Positions 25,145 through 32,875 of a stretch of DNA of 64,000 nt are shown here, piece by piece (within the stretch, counting starts at the first letter, position 1; every line of letters starts with the position of its first letter). Source of the DNA: JAXHUE01 sp034189655. Lineage in GTDB: Bacteria; Chloroflexota; Dehalococcoidia; E44-bin15. The stretch lies in contig JAXHUE010000003.1 of NCBI GenBank assembly GCA_034189655.1, positions 44,132 to 108,131 of the forward strand, given 5' to 3'. The position numbers were made by a program, and so were the translations under genes. Below the pieces are notes generated by a model. The model was not told the DNA's origin. It worked only from the letters and a program-made list of their open reading frames with translations, and made no database searches.

Positions 25145-26059
25145 TTGCAGGTAGCTGTGGGCGTAGATGGTCTTGTTCTCCAGCACCCTGATGGTCTTCA
25201 AGATATCGCTCTGCATTGGGTCGTTCTTATCGGCCACCGAGGGGTCGAACTCCTCGTCGGCGGCGTAGGCATCGTAGAGGGCCAGGTAGAGCTTGCCCTT
25301 GGGTGTAGAGCCGTCGCGGCCCTCGATGATGCGGATGGTCTCCATCATCTCGTCGTCCAGCGGGTCGAGGATGGCCGAGTCCATGCCCGCCCCCATGAGC
25401 ATGATGAGGAAGACGCGGTTGATGAGGGGTCTTATCTCGTTGGGGGCCCCGTTGGAGACGTTAGAGAGGCCGCAGGTGGTGTGGAAGGGGGGGTCGCTGA
25501 TCTGCTTGAAGATACGAGTTGCCTTCACGATCTCTGGTGCGTGCTCCTGGCAGCCGTTCACCGTGAGCACCAGCGGGTCGAGGTAGACGTTCTCCAGGGG
25601 GACCCCGTACTGGTCGACGGCCGGCATCAGGTCTTCAGAGACGATCTCCACCCGGGCGTCCGAGGTTGCCGGCAGGCCGGTGGCGCGCAGGGTGAGGGCG
25701 ATGATGTTGGCGTTGTGCTCCACGGCGAGGGGGAAGAGTACCGCCATGCGCTCCGGGTCGGCGTTGGTGCTATTGATGAGGGGCTTGTGCTTGCACACCT
25801 TGAGGCCCGCCTTGATGGCCTCGGCGTTGGTGGTGTCGAGTGAGAGGGGGACATCGGTCACCTCCTGCACGGCACCTACCAGCCACTCCATCACCTCAGG
25901 CCCGTCCTTCTTGCGGGGGCCGATATTGAGCTCCAGGATATTGGCGCCCCGCTCTACCTGGCGCGTGGCCACATCCTGGATGAAGCCCTTGTCCCGCTCG
26001 TCGATGGCCTCCCTGACCCTCTTGGCCAGGATCTGGATGCTTTCCCCGATAACCAGCAT
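25139..26059 (-). CDS. acsE: Methyltetrahydrofolate:corrinoid iron-sulfur protein methyltransferase
   Basis: 306 residues, pterin-binding TIM barrel. Family landmarks: M-L-V-I-G-E-S-I, G-A-N-I-L-E-L-N-I-G-P, S-L-D-T-T-N, I-N-S-T-N-A, and G-L-S-N-V-S-N-G. It moves the methyl group of CH3-H4folate to the cobalt of AcsCD. It is longer than the well-known acetogen enzyme (about 262 residues): an acidic insert at about 246-288 separates the last barrel helix from the C-terminal T-I-R-V-L-E-N-K-T-I-Y. Last gene of the acs operon. Confidence 0.92.
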   Translation of the reverse strand: MLVIGESIQILAKRVREAIDERDKGFIQDVATRQVERGANILELNIGPRKKDGPEVMEWLVGAVQEVTDVPLSLDTTNAEAIKAGLKVCKHKPLINSTNADPERMAVLFPLAVEHNANIIALTLRATGLPATSDARVEIVSEDLMPAVDQYGVPLENVYLDPLVLTVNGCQEHAPEIVKATRIFKQISDPPFHTTCGLSNVSNGAPNEIRPLINRVFLIMLMGAGMDSAILDPLDDEMMETIRIIEGRDGSTPKGKLYLALYDAYAADEEFDPSVADKNDPMQSDILKTIRVLENKTIYAHSYLQL

Positions 26060-26111
26060 GCTTGTCCTCCTTTCTTAAAAGACCGCAAAGTAATGGGCGG
26101 GGCCATATCCG

Positions 26112-26870
26112 CTATAGCAGGCCCAGCTCCTCCGCGACGGCGGCCACTGCCTGCCTGACTGGCGAGTCGGTGGCGAGCTCGGTGAGTGGGGCTCCCACCT
26201 GCTCCAGCGCAGCCAGGGCCGGGTCCTCGGGGAGGGTAGTGATGAGCTCCAGGCCGGCCTCCGTGATGGCCTGCTGGATCTGGGGGCTCAGGCCGTCGCC
26301 CACGCGGTTCACCATCAGGACGACGCGCTCCACGTGAGTCCTCATCTCGGTGATGAGCTCCTTGGTGCGGATAGCGGCGGAGATCCCCCTCATCGTTGGG
26401 TCAGAGACGATGAGGAGGACATCCACGTCGCGCGTTGTCTGGCGGCTGATGTGCTCCATGCCTGCCTCGGAGTCGATGACCACGAACTGGTAGTTGCTCC
26501 CCAGGCGGTCGATGGAGTGGCGCAGCATATTGTTGGCGGCGCAGTAGCACCCTGGGCCCTCGGGGCGTCCCATGGCGAGCAGGTCCACCCCCTTGGACTC
26601 CACCAGTGCCTCGAATATCTTCATCTCCAGGTAGTCCGGTTTGGATATCCCGCCCTCCAGGCGTCCCTTGCTTGCCAGCTTGGCCATGTCCTCCCGCACC
26701 CGGCCCACGGTCTCGTCCAATGGGAGGCCCAGGGCCATGTGGAGGTTAGAGCTGGGGTCGCCGTCGATGGCGAGCACTGCACCCTTCTCCTTGAGCATTG
26801 TGATGAGCAGGGCAGAGATGGTGGTCTTGCCCGTGCCCCCCTTTCCTACCACGGCTATAGTCTTGGTCAT
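26112..26870 (-). CDS. cooC: CooC-type ATPase, nickel insertion for CODH/ACS
   Basis: 252-residue MinD/CooC-family ATPase with deviant Walker A G-K-G-G-T-G-K-T-T and D-S-E-A-G-M-E-H in the switch region. The C-x-C nickel-binding motif is present in P-G-C-Y-C-A-A-N-N. Members deliver nickel to the C-cluster of CO dehydrogenase or the A-cluster of AcsB. Here AcsB is the only nickel enzyme encoded in the operon, so A-cluster maturation (AcsF-like) is likely. The stop is 52 bases before acsE; its start overlaps the upstream gene by 4 bases. Confidence 0.88.
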   Translation of the reverse strand: MTKTIAVVGKGGTGKTTISALLITMLKEKGAVLAIDGDPSSNLHMALGLPLDETVGRVREDMAKLASKGRLEGGISKPDYLEMKIFEALVESKGVDLLAMGRPEGPGCYCAANNMLRHSIDRLGSNYQFVVIDSEAGMEHISRQTTRDVDVLLIVSDPTMRGISAAIRTKELITEMRTHVERVVLMVNRVGDGLSPQIQQAITEAGLELITTLPEDPALAALEQVGAPLTELATDSPVRQAVAAVAEELGLL

Positions 26871-28303
26871 CGCTCGGTATCACCCCGATTCTCACTATAC
26901 TTGATGAAGCGGCTTATGGCAATGGCGGCCCGGGCCACGGTGGGGAACACCGGGAAGCCGGCGTCTAAGCACCTCTCCTGGAGCGTGAGGAAGGTCTGCC
27001 ACGCCTCCATGGCACCCGCGGTGCGCAGCACCACGGCGATGGGCTTATCGGTCTCCCTGCCGGCGCGGATGACGTTCTCGGCCACGTGCTCCATGAGGTT
27101 GTAGCCCGTGGGCTGGCGGGCGCTGAAGTCGATGCCCAGGTGGACGATGAGGAAGTCGATCTGGGGGCACCGGGCCACGGTGCTTATGGTGCGGTAGAAG
27201 TCCTCCGGGTTGAAGATGAGCAGGGAGTCCACCGGGTTGGCCACGCTGGAGCCGGCGTCGGGTGTGAAGCGGCGCAGCTCCTCCCGCACCTCTGGTGGCA
27301 GAGGTGGGACAGAGAGGCCGGCGAGGCCGCAGTCGTCCGTCGCCTGGACGCTGGCGCCGCCGCCCACGCCGACGACCCCGGCGTTGCGACCCCGGGGCAG
27401 GCCCATGCGCAGGAAGCACTGGAGCACGTCGGCCATCTCCTCCAGGCTGGCCACCCCTATCACGCCCATCTGGCGACAGAGGGCGTCCCATATCGCCACC
27501 GCCCCTGCCAGAGAGCCGGTGTGCGAGGCCACCGCCCTGGCGCCGCTCTCCGTTCTTCCCCCTTTGAGCAGTATCACCGGCTTTGTGGCGGAGGCCTCGC
27601 GGAGCGCCCGTATGAAGCCGGGGCCGTTGCGCACCCCCTCGATGTAGCCGGTGATGATCCCGGTCTCCGGGTCGTGGGCCAGGTACTCCATGAAGTCGGT
27701 CTCGTTCAAGTCGCAGGCATTGCCGTAGCTCACCACCTTGCTGAAGCGGATGCCGCGGAGGCGGGCGGCGTTGGTGATATCGGTGGCGTTGCCCCCGCTC
27801 TGGGAGATGAAGGCCACCGGGCCGCTCTCCTTGGGCAGGCCCTGTGCGTTGAACACCAGGCCGCTCCGCGGGCAGTAGACGCCTACGCAGTTGGGGCCGA
27901 TGATGCGCAGGTTGCCCTTCCTGGCGATGCTCACCATCTCCTGCTCCAGCTTGGCCCCCTCCGCGAGGCCGGTCTCGGAGAATCCGGCGGTGAAGAGCTG
28001 GAGCGTCTTGACCCCCATGTCCACGCAGTCCCGGACCATCTGGATGACGTGCTGTGCCGGGATGTTGGAGATGGCGTAGTCGATGGGTGGCGGGGCGTGC
28101 CTTATGCTGGGGTATGTCTTTATCCCCAGCACCTCTTCCCGGTTGGGGTTGATGGGGTAAATGTTCCCCTCGAAGCCGAGCTCCATGATCCCCTTCAAGT
28201 AGCCGTAGCCGAACTTCACCGGGTCGCTGGTGGCCCCTACTACCGCCACCGAGCGGGGGTGGAACACGTCTTCCAGGTCTGGTCTCCCCTTGCCATTAGT
28301 CAT
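26867..28303 (-). CDS. ADP-forming acetyl/acyl-CoA synthetase, alpha-type subunit
   Basis: 478 residues. A CoA-binding Rossmann domain (H-P-R-S-V-A-V-V-G-A-T near the start; Y-P-I-N-P-N) is followed by two ligase-CoA domains. The phospho-carrier histidine is visible in A-S-H-T-G-S-L-A-G. The ATP-grasp beta part is absent, so a partner must be encoded elsewhere. The ATG at 28303 is chosen because GAGG is 9 bases upstream; an ATG at 28312 abuts it. In this operon it could turn acetyl-CoA into acetate plus ATP, or the reverse (inference). Confidence 0.82.
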   Translation of the reverse strand: MTNGKGRPDLEDVFHPRSVAVVGATSDPVKFGYGYLKGIMELGFEGNIYPINPNREEVLGIKTYPSIRHAPPPIDYAISNIPAQHVIQMVRDCVDMGVKTLQLFTAGFSETGLAEGAKLEQEMVSIARKGNLRIIGPNCVGVYCPRSGLVFNAQGLPKESGPVAFISQSGGNATDITNAARLRGIRFSKVVSYGNACDLNETDFMEYLAHDPETGIITGYIEGVRNGPGFIRALREASATKPVILLKGGRTESGARAVASHTGSLAGAVAIWDALCRQMGVIGVASLEEMADVLQCFLRMGLPRGRNAGVVGVGGGASVQATDDCGLAGLSVPPLPPEVREELRRFTPDAGSSVANPVDSLLIFNPEDFYRTISTVARCPQIDFLIVHLGIDFSARQPTGYNLMEHVAENVIRAGRETDKPIAVVLRTAGAMEAWQTFLTLQERCLDAGFPVFPTVARAAIAISRFIKYSENRGDTER

Positions 28304-28362
28304 GCTGTACATCCTCGCTGTGCCGGGAGCTGCCGTGGCCCCTCCTCCGGGCCTGGTGCCCC

Positions 28363-30315
28363 CTACTTCGTTTCTCTTGCCTCCAGGAGCGCCTTCACCG
28401 AGGGGAAGCTGCCTATATCGGTGTGGGGCAGGAAGAGGGCGGCGGTGAACTGGTCCATGAAGGAGCCATCGGCGATGAGCTCCAGGTAGGTGAGCGTGTC
28501 CGCGACCTCCTCCCCCTTGGCCCGGGCGTACTTTGAGAGGAGGACGTTGTCGGCCCCCCAGGCCGAGGTGTTGCCCAGGAAGCGGAATCGCTCCCAGGGC
28601 AGGTCGGGGAGCAGCCCGATCTGGATGGACTGCTCCACGTTGATGTGCTGTCCGAACGCGCCGCCGATGAGCACCTCCTCGACGTCGGAGAGGGGGATGC
28701 CGATGCTCTTGGCCATGATGGTGATGCCGGCATAGATGGCGGCCTTGGCGCGGACGATGTTATCGATATCGACGCTGGTGAGCACTATGTCCTCGCCGCT
28801 GCCCGACTCCCGGGCCCAGGCCAGGACGAACTCCGGGCCGTGGTCTCCCCTGCGGGCGCGGCTCCGCTTTTTCCCCATCACCCCCTCCACGAAGGGGATG
28901 TTGATGCGGCCCGCCTTGTCGATGACGCCGGTGATGAGCATCTCGGCCAGTGCCGCTATCATCCCGGAGCCGCAGATGCCCAGGGGTGGGCCGCCGCCGA
29001 TGACCTTGAGGGACGGCTCCAGCGTCGTGGAGCTGATGGTGACGTTCTCGATGGCCCCGTCCACGGCGCGCATGCCGCAGCGCACCCCGGCCCCCTCGAA
29101 GGCGGGGCCGGCGCTACAGGCGCAGGTCACCATCCAGTCGCTGTTGCCCAGGGCTATCTCCCCGTTGGTGCCCACGTCGAGGAAGAGGGTGAGCTGCTCG
29201 GCCTGGAACATGCACGAGCTGAGCACCCCGGCGGTGATGTCGCCGCCGACGTAGGCGGCGACGGCGGGTAGACAGTACACCCGTGCCTCGGGGTTAATGG
29301 CGATGCCGAGCTCGGTGGCGGTCGTCAGTGGGAAGTGGCTGGCGGTGGGGACGTAGGGCTCCTCGCGGATGTGGCGGGGATCGAGCCCCAGGAAGAGGTG
29401 TATCATGGTGGTGTTCCCCGCCACCGCCATGTCCTGGATGTCGGTGGTGGCGAAGCCGTGCTGCCGTGCCAGCTCCTCCAGGAGCTCGTTCACGGTGCCC
29501 ACCACCAGCCCCTGGAGCTCGGCCAGCCCCCCGCGGTGGCGCTCGGCGTAGATGATGCGCGAGATGACGTCCTCGCCTTTGACCACCTGCTTGTTGCGCT
29601 GCGACACGCGGCCCAGGGAGCGGCCGTTACGCAGGTCGAGGAGGTCGACCACCACGTTGGTGGTGCCGATGTCTACGGCCGCTGCGAGCAAGGGCCCCCG
29701 TGCCCGTCCCGGGCGCAGGTCTATTAAGCGGGCCGTCTCCCCCTCGAGGGCCAGGGTGGCGGTGACCCGCCACTGGGCCTGGCGCAGGGAGGCGGCAAGC
29801 CTCTGCATCAGGGGCAGCCCGACGTGGAACTCGTCGATATCGGCCTTCTTCTTAAGCGCCATGCGCAGCCGCTCCAGGTCGGTGGCGTTGTCCTCCAGTG
29901 ACGGCGGCGTGATATCCAGGTAGACCTGGCGCACCAGCGGGTAGTGCGGCCAGTCGCAGGATACAGAGAGGGCGGCCCGCTCCGCGGCCTCCTCGCTCAC
30001 CACCCGCTCCCGCTCCTTGCGCGGGGGCACCGACACCGTGGCGTCCCCGCTCACCCTGGCGGTGCAGGAGAGCACCCAGCCCTCCTCGCGCTGCCCCGCG
30101 GTGAGGTGGGGATTGGGAGGCATGGAGACCTGGCCCTCCTCCACCCTCACGATGCAGCGCCCGCAGCGGCCCTGGCCGCCACAGGGGGTATCGATGGCCA
30201 CCCCGGCGGCTACAGCGGCATCCAGGAGCAGGGCCCCGGCGGCGACCTGGGCGCTCTTCCCCTGCGGCCGGAAGGTGATGGTAGAGGTATTTCCGTCGGC
30301 GCTCAAAGGTGCCAT
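28363..30315 (-). CDS. acsV: AcsV / RACo: reductive activator of the corrinoid protein
   Basis: 650 residues. An N-terminal [2Fe-2S] ferredoxin domain (C45, C51, C54 in C-G-G-Q-G-R-C-G-R-C and a fourth Cys near 86) is followed by a linker and an ASKHA-type ATPase with A-V-D-I-G-T-T-N, A-G-N-T-T-M, D-V-G-T-N-G-E and G-G-A-F-G-Q-H. This protein uses ATP to return inactive Co(II) corrinoid to Co(I) in AcsCD. It lies directly downstream of acsC, with a 141-base spacer holding a strong hairpin. Confidence 0.92.
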   Translation of the reverse strand: MAPLSADGNTSTITFRPQGKSAQVAAGALLLDAAVAAGVAIDTPCGGQGRCGRCIVRVEEGQVSMPPNPHLTAGQREEGWVLSCTARVSGDATVSVPPRKERERVVSEEAAERAALSVSCDWPHYPLVRQVYLDITPPSLEDNATDLERLRMALKKKADIDEFHVGLPLMQRLAASLRQAQWRVTATLALEGETARLIDLRPGRARGPLLAAAVDIGTTNVVVDLLDLRNGRSLGRVSQRNKQVVKGEDVISRIIYAERHRGGLAELQGLVVGTVNELLEELARQHGFATTDIQDMAVAGNTTMIHLFLGLDPRHIREEPYVPTASHFPLTTATELGIAINPEARVYCLPAVAAYVGGDITAGVLSSCMFQAEQLTLFLDVGTNGEIALGNSDWMVTCACSAGPAFEGAGVRCGMRAVDGAIENVTISSTTLEPSLKVIGGGPPLGICGSGMIAALAEMLITGVIDKAGRINIPFVEGVMGKKRSRARRGDHGPEFVLAWARESGSGEDIVLTSVDIDNIVRAKAAIYAGITIMAKSIGIPLSDVEEVLIGGAFGQHINVEQSIQIGLLPDLPWERFRFLGNTSAWGADNVLLSKYARAKGEEVADTLTYLELIADGSFMDQFTAALFLPHTDIGSFPSVKALLEARETK

Positions 30316-30395
30316 CTCCTGTACAGGCCCGGCCCCGCGGCGGAAGACAGACGCCCCCTCACGTCATCGACATCGAAGAGGTGCCTGCGCAGCGA

Positions 30396-30421
30396 GGGCC
30401 CAGGCACATATGCCCGGGCCC
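30396..30421 (-). other. Strong RNA hairpin between acsC and acsV
   Basis: On the minus strand GGGCCCGGGCA and TGCCTGGGCCC pair over 11 bp (with one G-U that would be an A-C mismatch on the plus strand) around TATG. No U tract follows, so it looks like an mRNA-stability or processing element rather than a terminator. Confidence 0.55.
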
Positions 30422-30456
30422 ATGCCTTTACCCACCCGGTGCCGTGCCGGCGGGCG

Positions 30457-31812
30457 CTAGTTGGTCCACTGCTGCTTGAGATAGCCACCCACGTCCACCG
30501 CCTCGCGGGGGCCTACCATGACCGTCCAGTCGGGGAGTTCCTCCTCGAGCTCTCCCCTGAGCACGGCGACGTGCCCGGGGAGGATGACCTTCTTGTGGCT
30601 CACGCTCTCGGCCACGTTGAACTCCTTGACCGTCTTGGCGATCTTCTCGGCGTCGAACTTGCCGGCGGCCCACGCCGTGAGCACGGAGAGGCCCTCGGTA
30701 TCGCACACCAGGAGCCACGAGGGGAAGCCGCTGGACTCGAGCTCGCCGGCGATGGAGAAGTAGGTGAGAGAGAAGTTGGTGGTGACGCACAGCGGGCTGG
30801 TAGCCTTGGGGGTGCCTATCTCGTACATCCCTGGCGAGAGCTGGATGGGCTTCTGCGGGTCGGTGTAGATGTTCAGGCGCAGCGTGAGCAGCGGATATAC
30901 CATGGCCGGGGAGAAGTGGTCGAGCACGATGAGGCTGGCGTACTTGGATATCTGCTGCCCGGCGAGGACGGCCTCATCCTCCTCCGTGGAGGTGGCCTCA
31001 CCGGGGAAGGCGATGATGGGGAACCCCAGTGGCTGGAAGCTCTTCTTGAGCGCCATGCGCCTGATCTGGGTCAGCGTAGAGAGAGACTCTCCGAAGTCGC
31101 GGGCGCCGGGGTCGAGGACGATGTCTTCCACACCCTTGTCCATGACCTGCTCGGTGAGCGCGGCCAGCTCATCGAGGCCCCCGGCCTCACTGACCGCCAG
31201 CGGGCACTTGAACTGGGTGGCCAGCCCCGCCATCTGCTCCCAGTTCTCCTTGGTGGCGGTGTAGATGAGCGGCCTTGTCTGGCTATCGGCCTTGGCCAGG
31301 GCCTGCTCCATGGCCGTGGGATTGCTTGACATAAGGATTAAGGGCAGCTTGGTCTTGGCCCGCACCGCCGCCACGCACGCGGCAAAGGTGGCGGCATCGC
31401 CGGAGGCGTTCTCGATGGCGAAGCCGTCCATGGAGATCTCGAGCCCCACGCGCTCCACGTTGTAGCCGGCGACGGCATCGACGCGGCTGGCGATGGCATC
31501 GGCGGGGTCGGAGTCCTTCAAGCGCACCACGATCCCGGGCTGGTGGTAGAAGGTCTTCTCGTGGCGGAACATGACCACCTCGTTGCCCACCTCTATCTTC
31601 TTATCGTCTCCACCGACGGTGACCAGGCGGATGGGGGGCCGGGAGGCCGCCTCCAGGGCCTGCGTGGCCTCTTCGGTGACGTAGGGGCACTGCGCCAGCT
31701 CCACGCTCTTGGCCGCCAGCTTCATGGCGAAGGCGAGGCAGGTGGGGAAGCCGCACTCCTTGCAGTTGGTCTTGGGGAGGTACTTGTATATCTCTATTCC
31801 GGTAAGTGCCAT
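30457..31812 (-). CDS. acsC: Corrinoid iron-sulfur protein large subunit (CODH/ACS gamma)
   Basis: 451 residues. The N-terminal [4Fe-4S] domain has T-N-C-K-E-C-G-F-P-T-C-L-A-F and a fourth Cys in A-Q-C-P-Y. A TIM barrel and a C-terminal cobalamin-binding domain follow. With AcsD it carries the methyl group from AcsE to AcsB. Length matches the acetogen protein (about 446). It starts 15 bases after the acsD stop. Confidence 0.93.
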   Translation of the reverse strand: MALTGIEIYKYLPKTNCKECGFPTCLAFAMKLAAKSVELAQCPYVTEEATQALEAASRPPIRLVTVGGDDKKIEVGNEVVMFRHEKTFYHQPGIVVRLKDSDPADAIASRVDAVAGYNVERVGLEISMDGFAIENASGDAATFAACVAAVRAKTKLPLILMSSNPTAMEQALAKADSQTRPLIYTATKENWEQMAGLATQFKCPLAVSEAGGLDELAALTEQVMDKGVEDIVLDPGARDFGESLSTLTQIRRMALKKSFQPLGFPIIAFPGEATSTEEDEAVLAGQQISKYASLIVLDHFSPAMVYPLLTLRLNIYTDPQKPIQLSPGMYEIGTPKATSPLCVTTNFSLTYFSIAGELESSGFPSWLLVCDTEGLSVLTAWAAGKFDAEKIAKTVKEFNVAESVSHKKVILPGHVAVLRGELEEELPDWTVMVGPREAVDVGGYLKQQWTN

Positions 31813-31827
31813 TTCGTGCTCCCTCCT

Positions 31828-32784
31828 CTACCGGGCACTCTGGCCCATGAGATTATCGAGTACCGCTTTGGTGCTCTCCACTGTCCTGGGGTGGCGTAGT
31901 ACCACGATATCGGCGCCGGAGTAGAGCAACTGGGTGGCGGTGATCTTCTCCCACAGCAGCGACCGCTCATCGTTGTCGCCCCATGTATCGGGCACGCCCT
32001 CGACGACCTTGGACTCCTTCTGTCGCCACGACTCCTCGCCCACGTTGCAGATCATGGGCATCGCCGTCATGTTGTCGCCGCCCAGCGCCGAGAGGCGTAG
32101 CCGCTCCATCACTGAGTAGGTGTACTCCAGGCCATAGCCCAGGCTCCCCGTCGTCGGGTCCATGAGGATGGAGTTAGGGGTCAGGCCGACATCGCAGAGC
32201 AGGACGTTTAACTGCTTGGCCAGATTGATCTCGATGGGGCTCTTGGCGATGGCTACGTGGCCGTCGGCGATGCAGGCCGCGGCAATGGTGCGGTGGTTCT
32301 TCTCTAAGCAGCTGCCCAGGGCGATACGCTGCCCCCTGGCCGCGTCCGAGGCTGCCACCAGCACCTCGTTGTCCTTCTCTGCCACCTCGGGCCCGATGAC
32401 GATTACCGGGATGTCCACTGCCGAGAGCACCTTCTCCACGCTCTTCTTGGCATCGTCGGCGCTGGTGTTGCCCTCCTCGGGGTGGGCACTTCTCAGGTAC
32501 AGCGCGACGATATCGGCACCGAACTCAACCGCCTTCTTGGCCCAGGCCCCGGGGTCGCCAAGGCAATCGCCCCACACCGAGACCAGGGAGGGCGGCCAGT
32601 CATTGGGCTCGCGGTCCTGTACCTCGATGGCGACCAGCGGCCTGTGGGGCATCTGGCCCTCGAAGTGGAGGAAGGGCAGGGTGGACGCGCCGCCTAAGAC
32701 TACGCTCTTCCTACCGTTCCCTCCCAGGGTCACCTCATGCACCTTGCCGGTCCACTTCTCAATGGGCACTTCCACTGTGGACAT
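31828..32784 (-). CDS. acsD: Corrinoid iron-sulfur protein small subunit (CODH/ACS delta)
   Basis: 318 residues, TIM-barrel partner of AcsC. Recognisable features are F-E-G-Q-M-P-H-R-P near residue 45, the D-P-T-T-G-S-L-G-Y-G-L-E-Y-T-Y segment, and position between acsB and acsC. The ATG at 32784 has AAGGAG 8 bases upstream; an in-frame GTG 3 codons earlier overlaps that ribosome-binding site, so it is rejected. A terminator-like hairpin lies just upstream in the leader. Confidence 0.92.
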   Translation of the reverse strand: MSTVEVPIEKWTGKVHEVTLGGNGRKSVVLGGASTLPFLHFEGQMPHRPLVAIEVQDREPNDWPPSLVSVWGDCLGDPGAWAKKAVEFGADIVALYLRSAHPEEGNTSADDAKKSVEKVLSAVDIPVIVIGPEVAEKDNEVLVAASDAARGQRIALGSCLEKNHRTIAAACIADGHVAIAKSPIEINLAKQLNVLLCDVGLTPNSILMDPTTGSLGYGLEYTYSVMERLRLSALGGDNMTAMPMICNVGEESWRQKESKVVEGVPDTWGDNDERSLLWEKITATQLLYSGADIVVLRHPRTVESTKAVLDNLMGQSAR

Positions 32785-32814
32785 AGCGGTCACTCCTTTC
32801 TAAAGACCTGTCAT

Positions 32815-32842
32815 AAAACAAGGGCCGAGGAACGACCCTTGT
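32815..32842 (-). terminator. Intrinsic terminator/attenuator between acsB and acsD
   Basis: On the minus strand ACAAGGGTCG and CGGCCCTTGT form a 10-bp stem (one U-G) around TTCCT, followed by TTTTATG. It lies in the 91-base gap after acsB. It is likely to reduce read-through so that AcsB is made in excess of the downstream proteins, or to fix the 3' end of an acsB transcript. Confidence 0.68.
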
Positions 32843-32875
32843 CTATGGGTGTTTCCTCCGGGCGACGGCCCGTGT

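Noticed and set aside
32785..32793. GTG at 32793 as the acsD start
   Set aside because: It overlaps the AAGGAG site, while the ATG at 32784 lies 8 bases downstream of it, the normal spacing.
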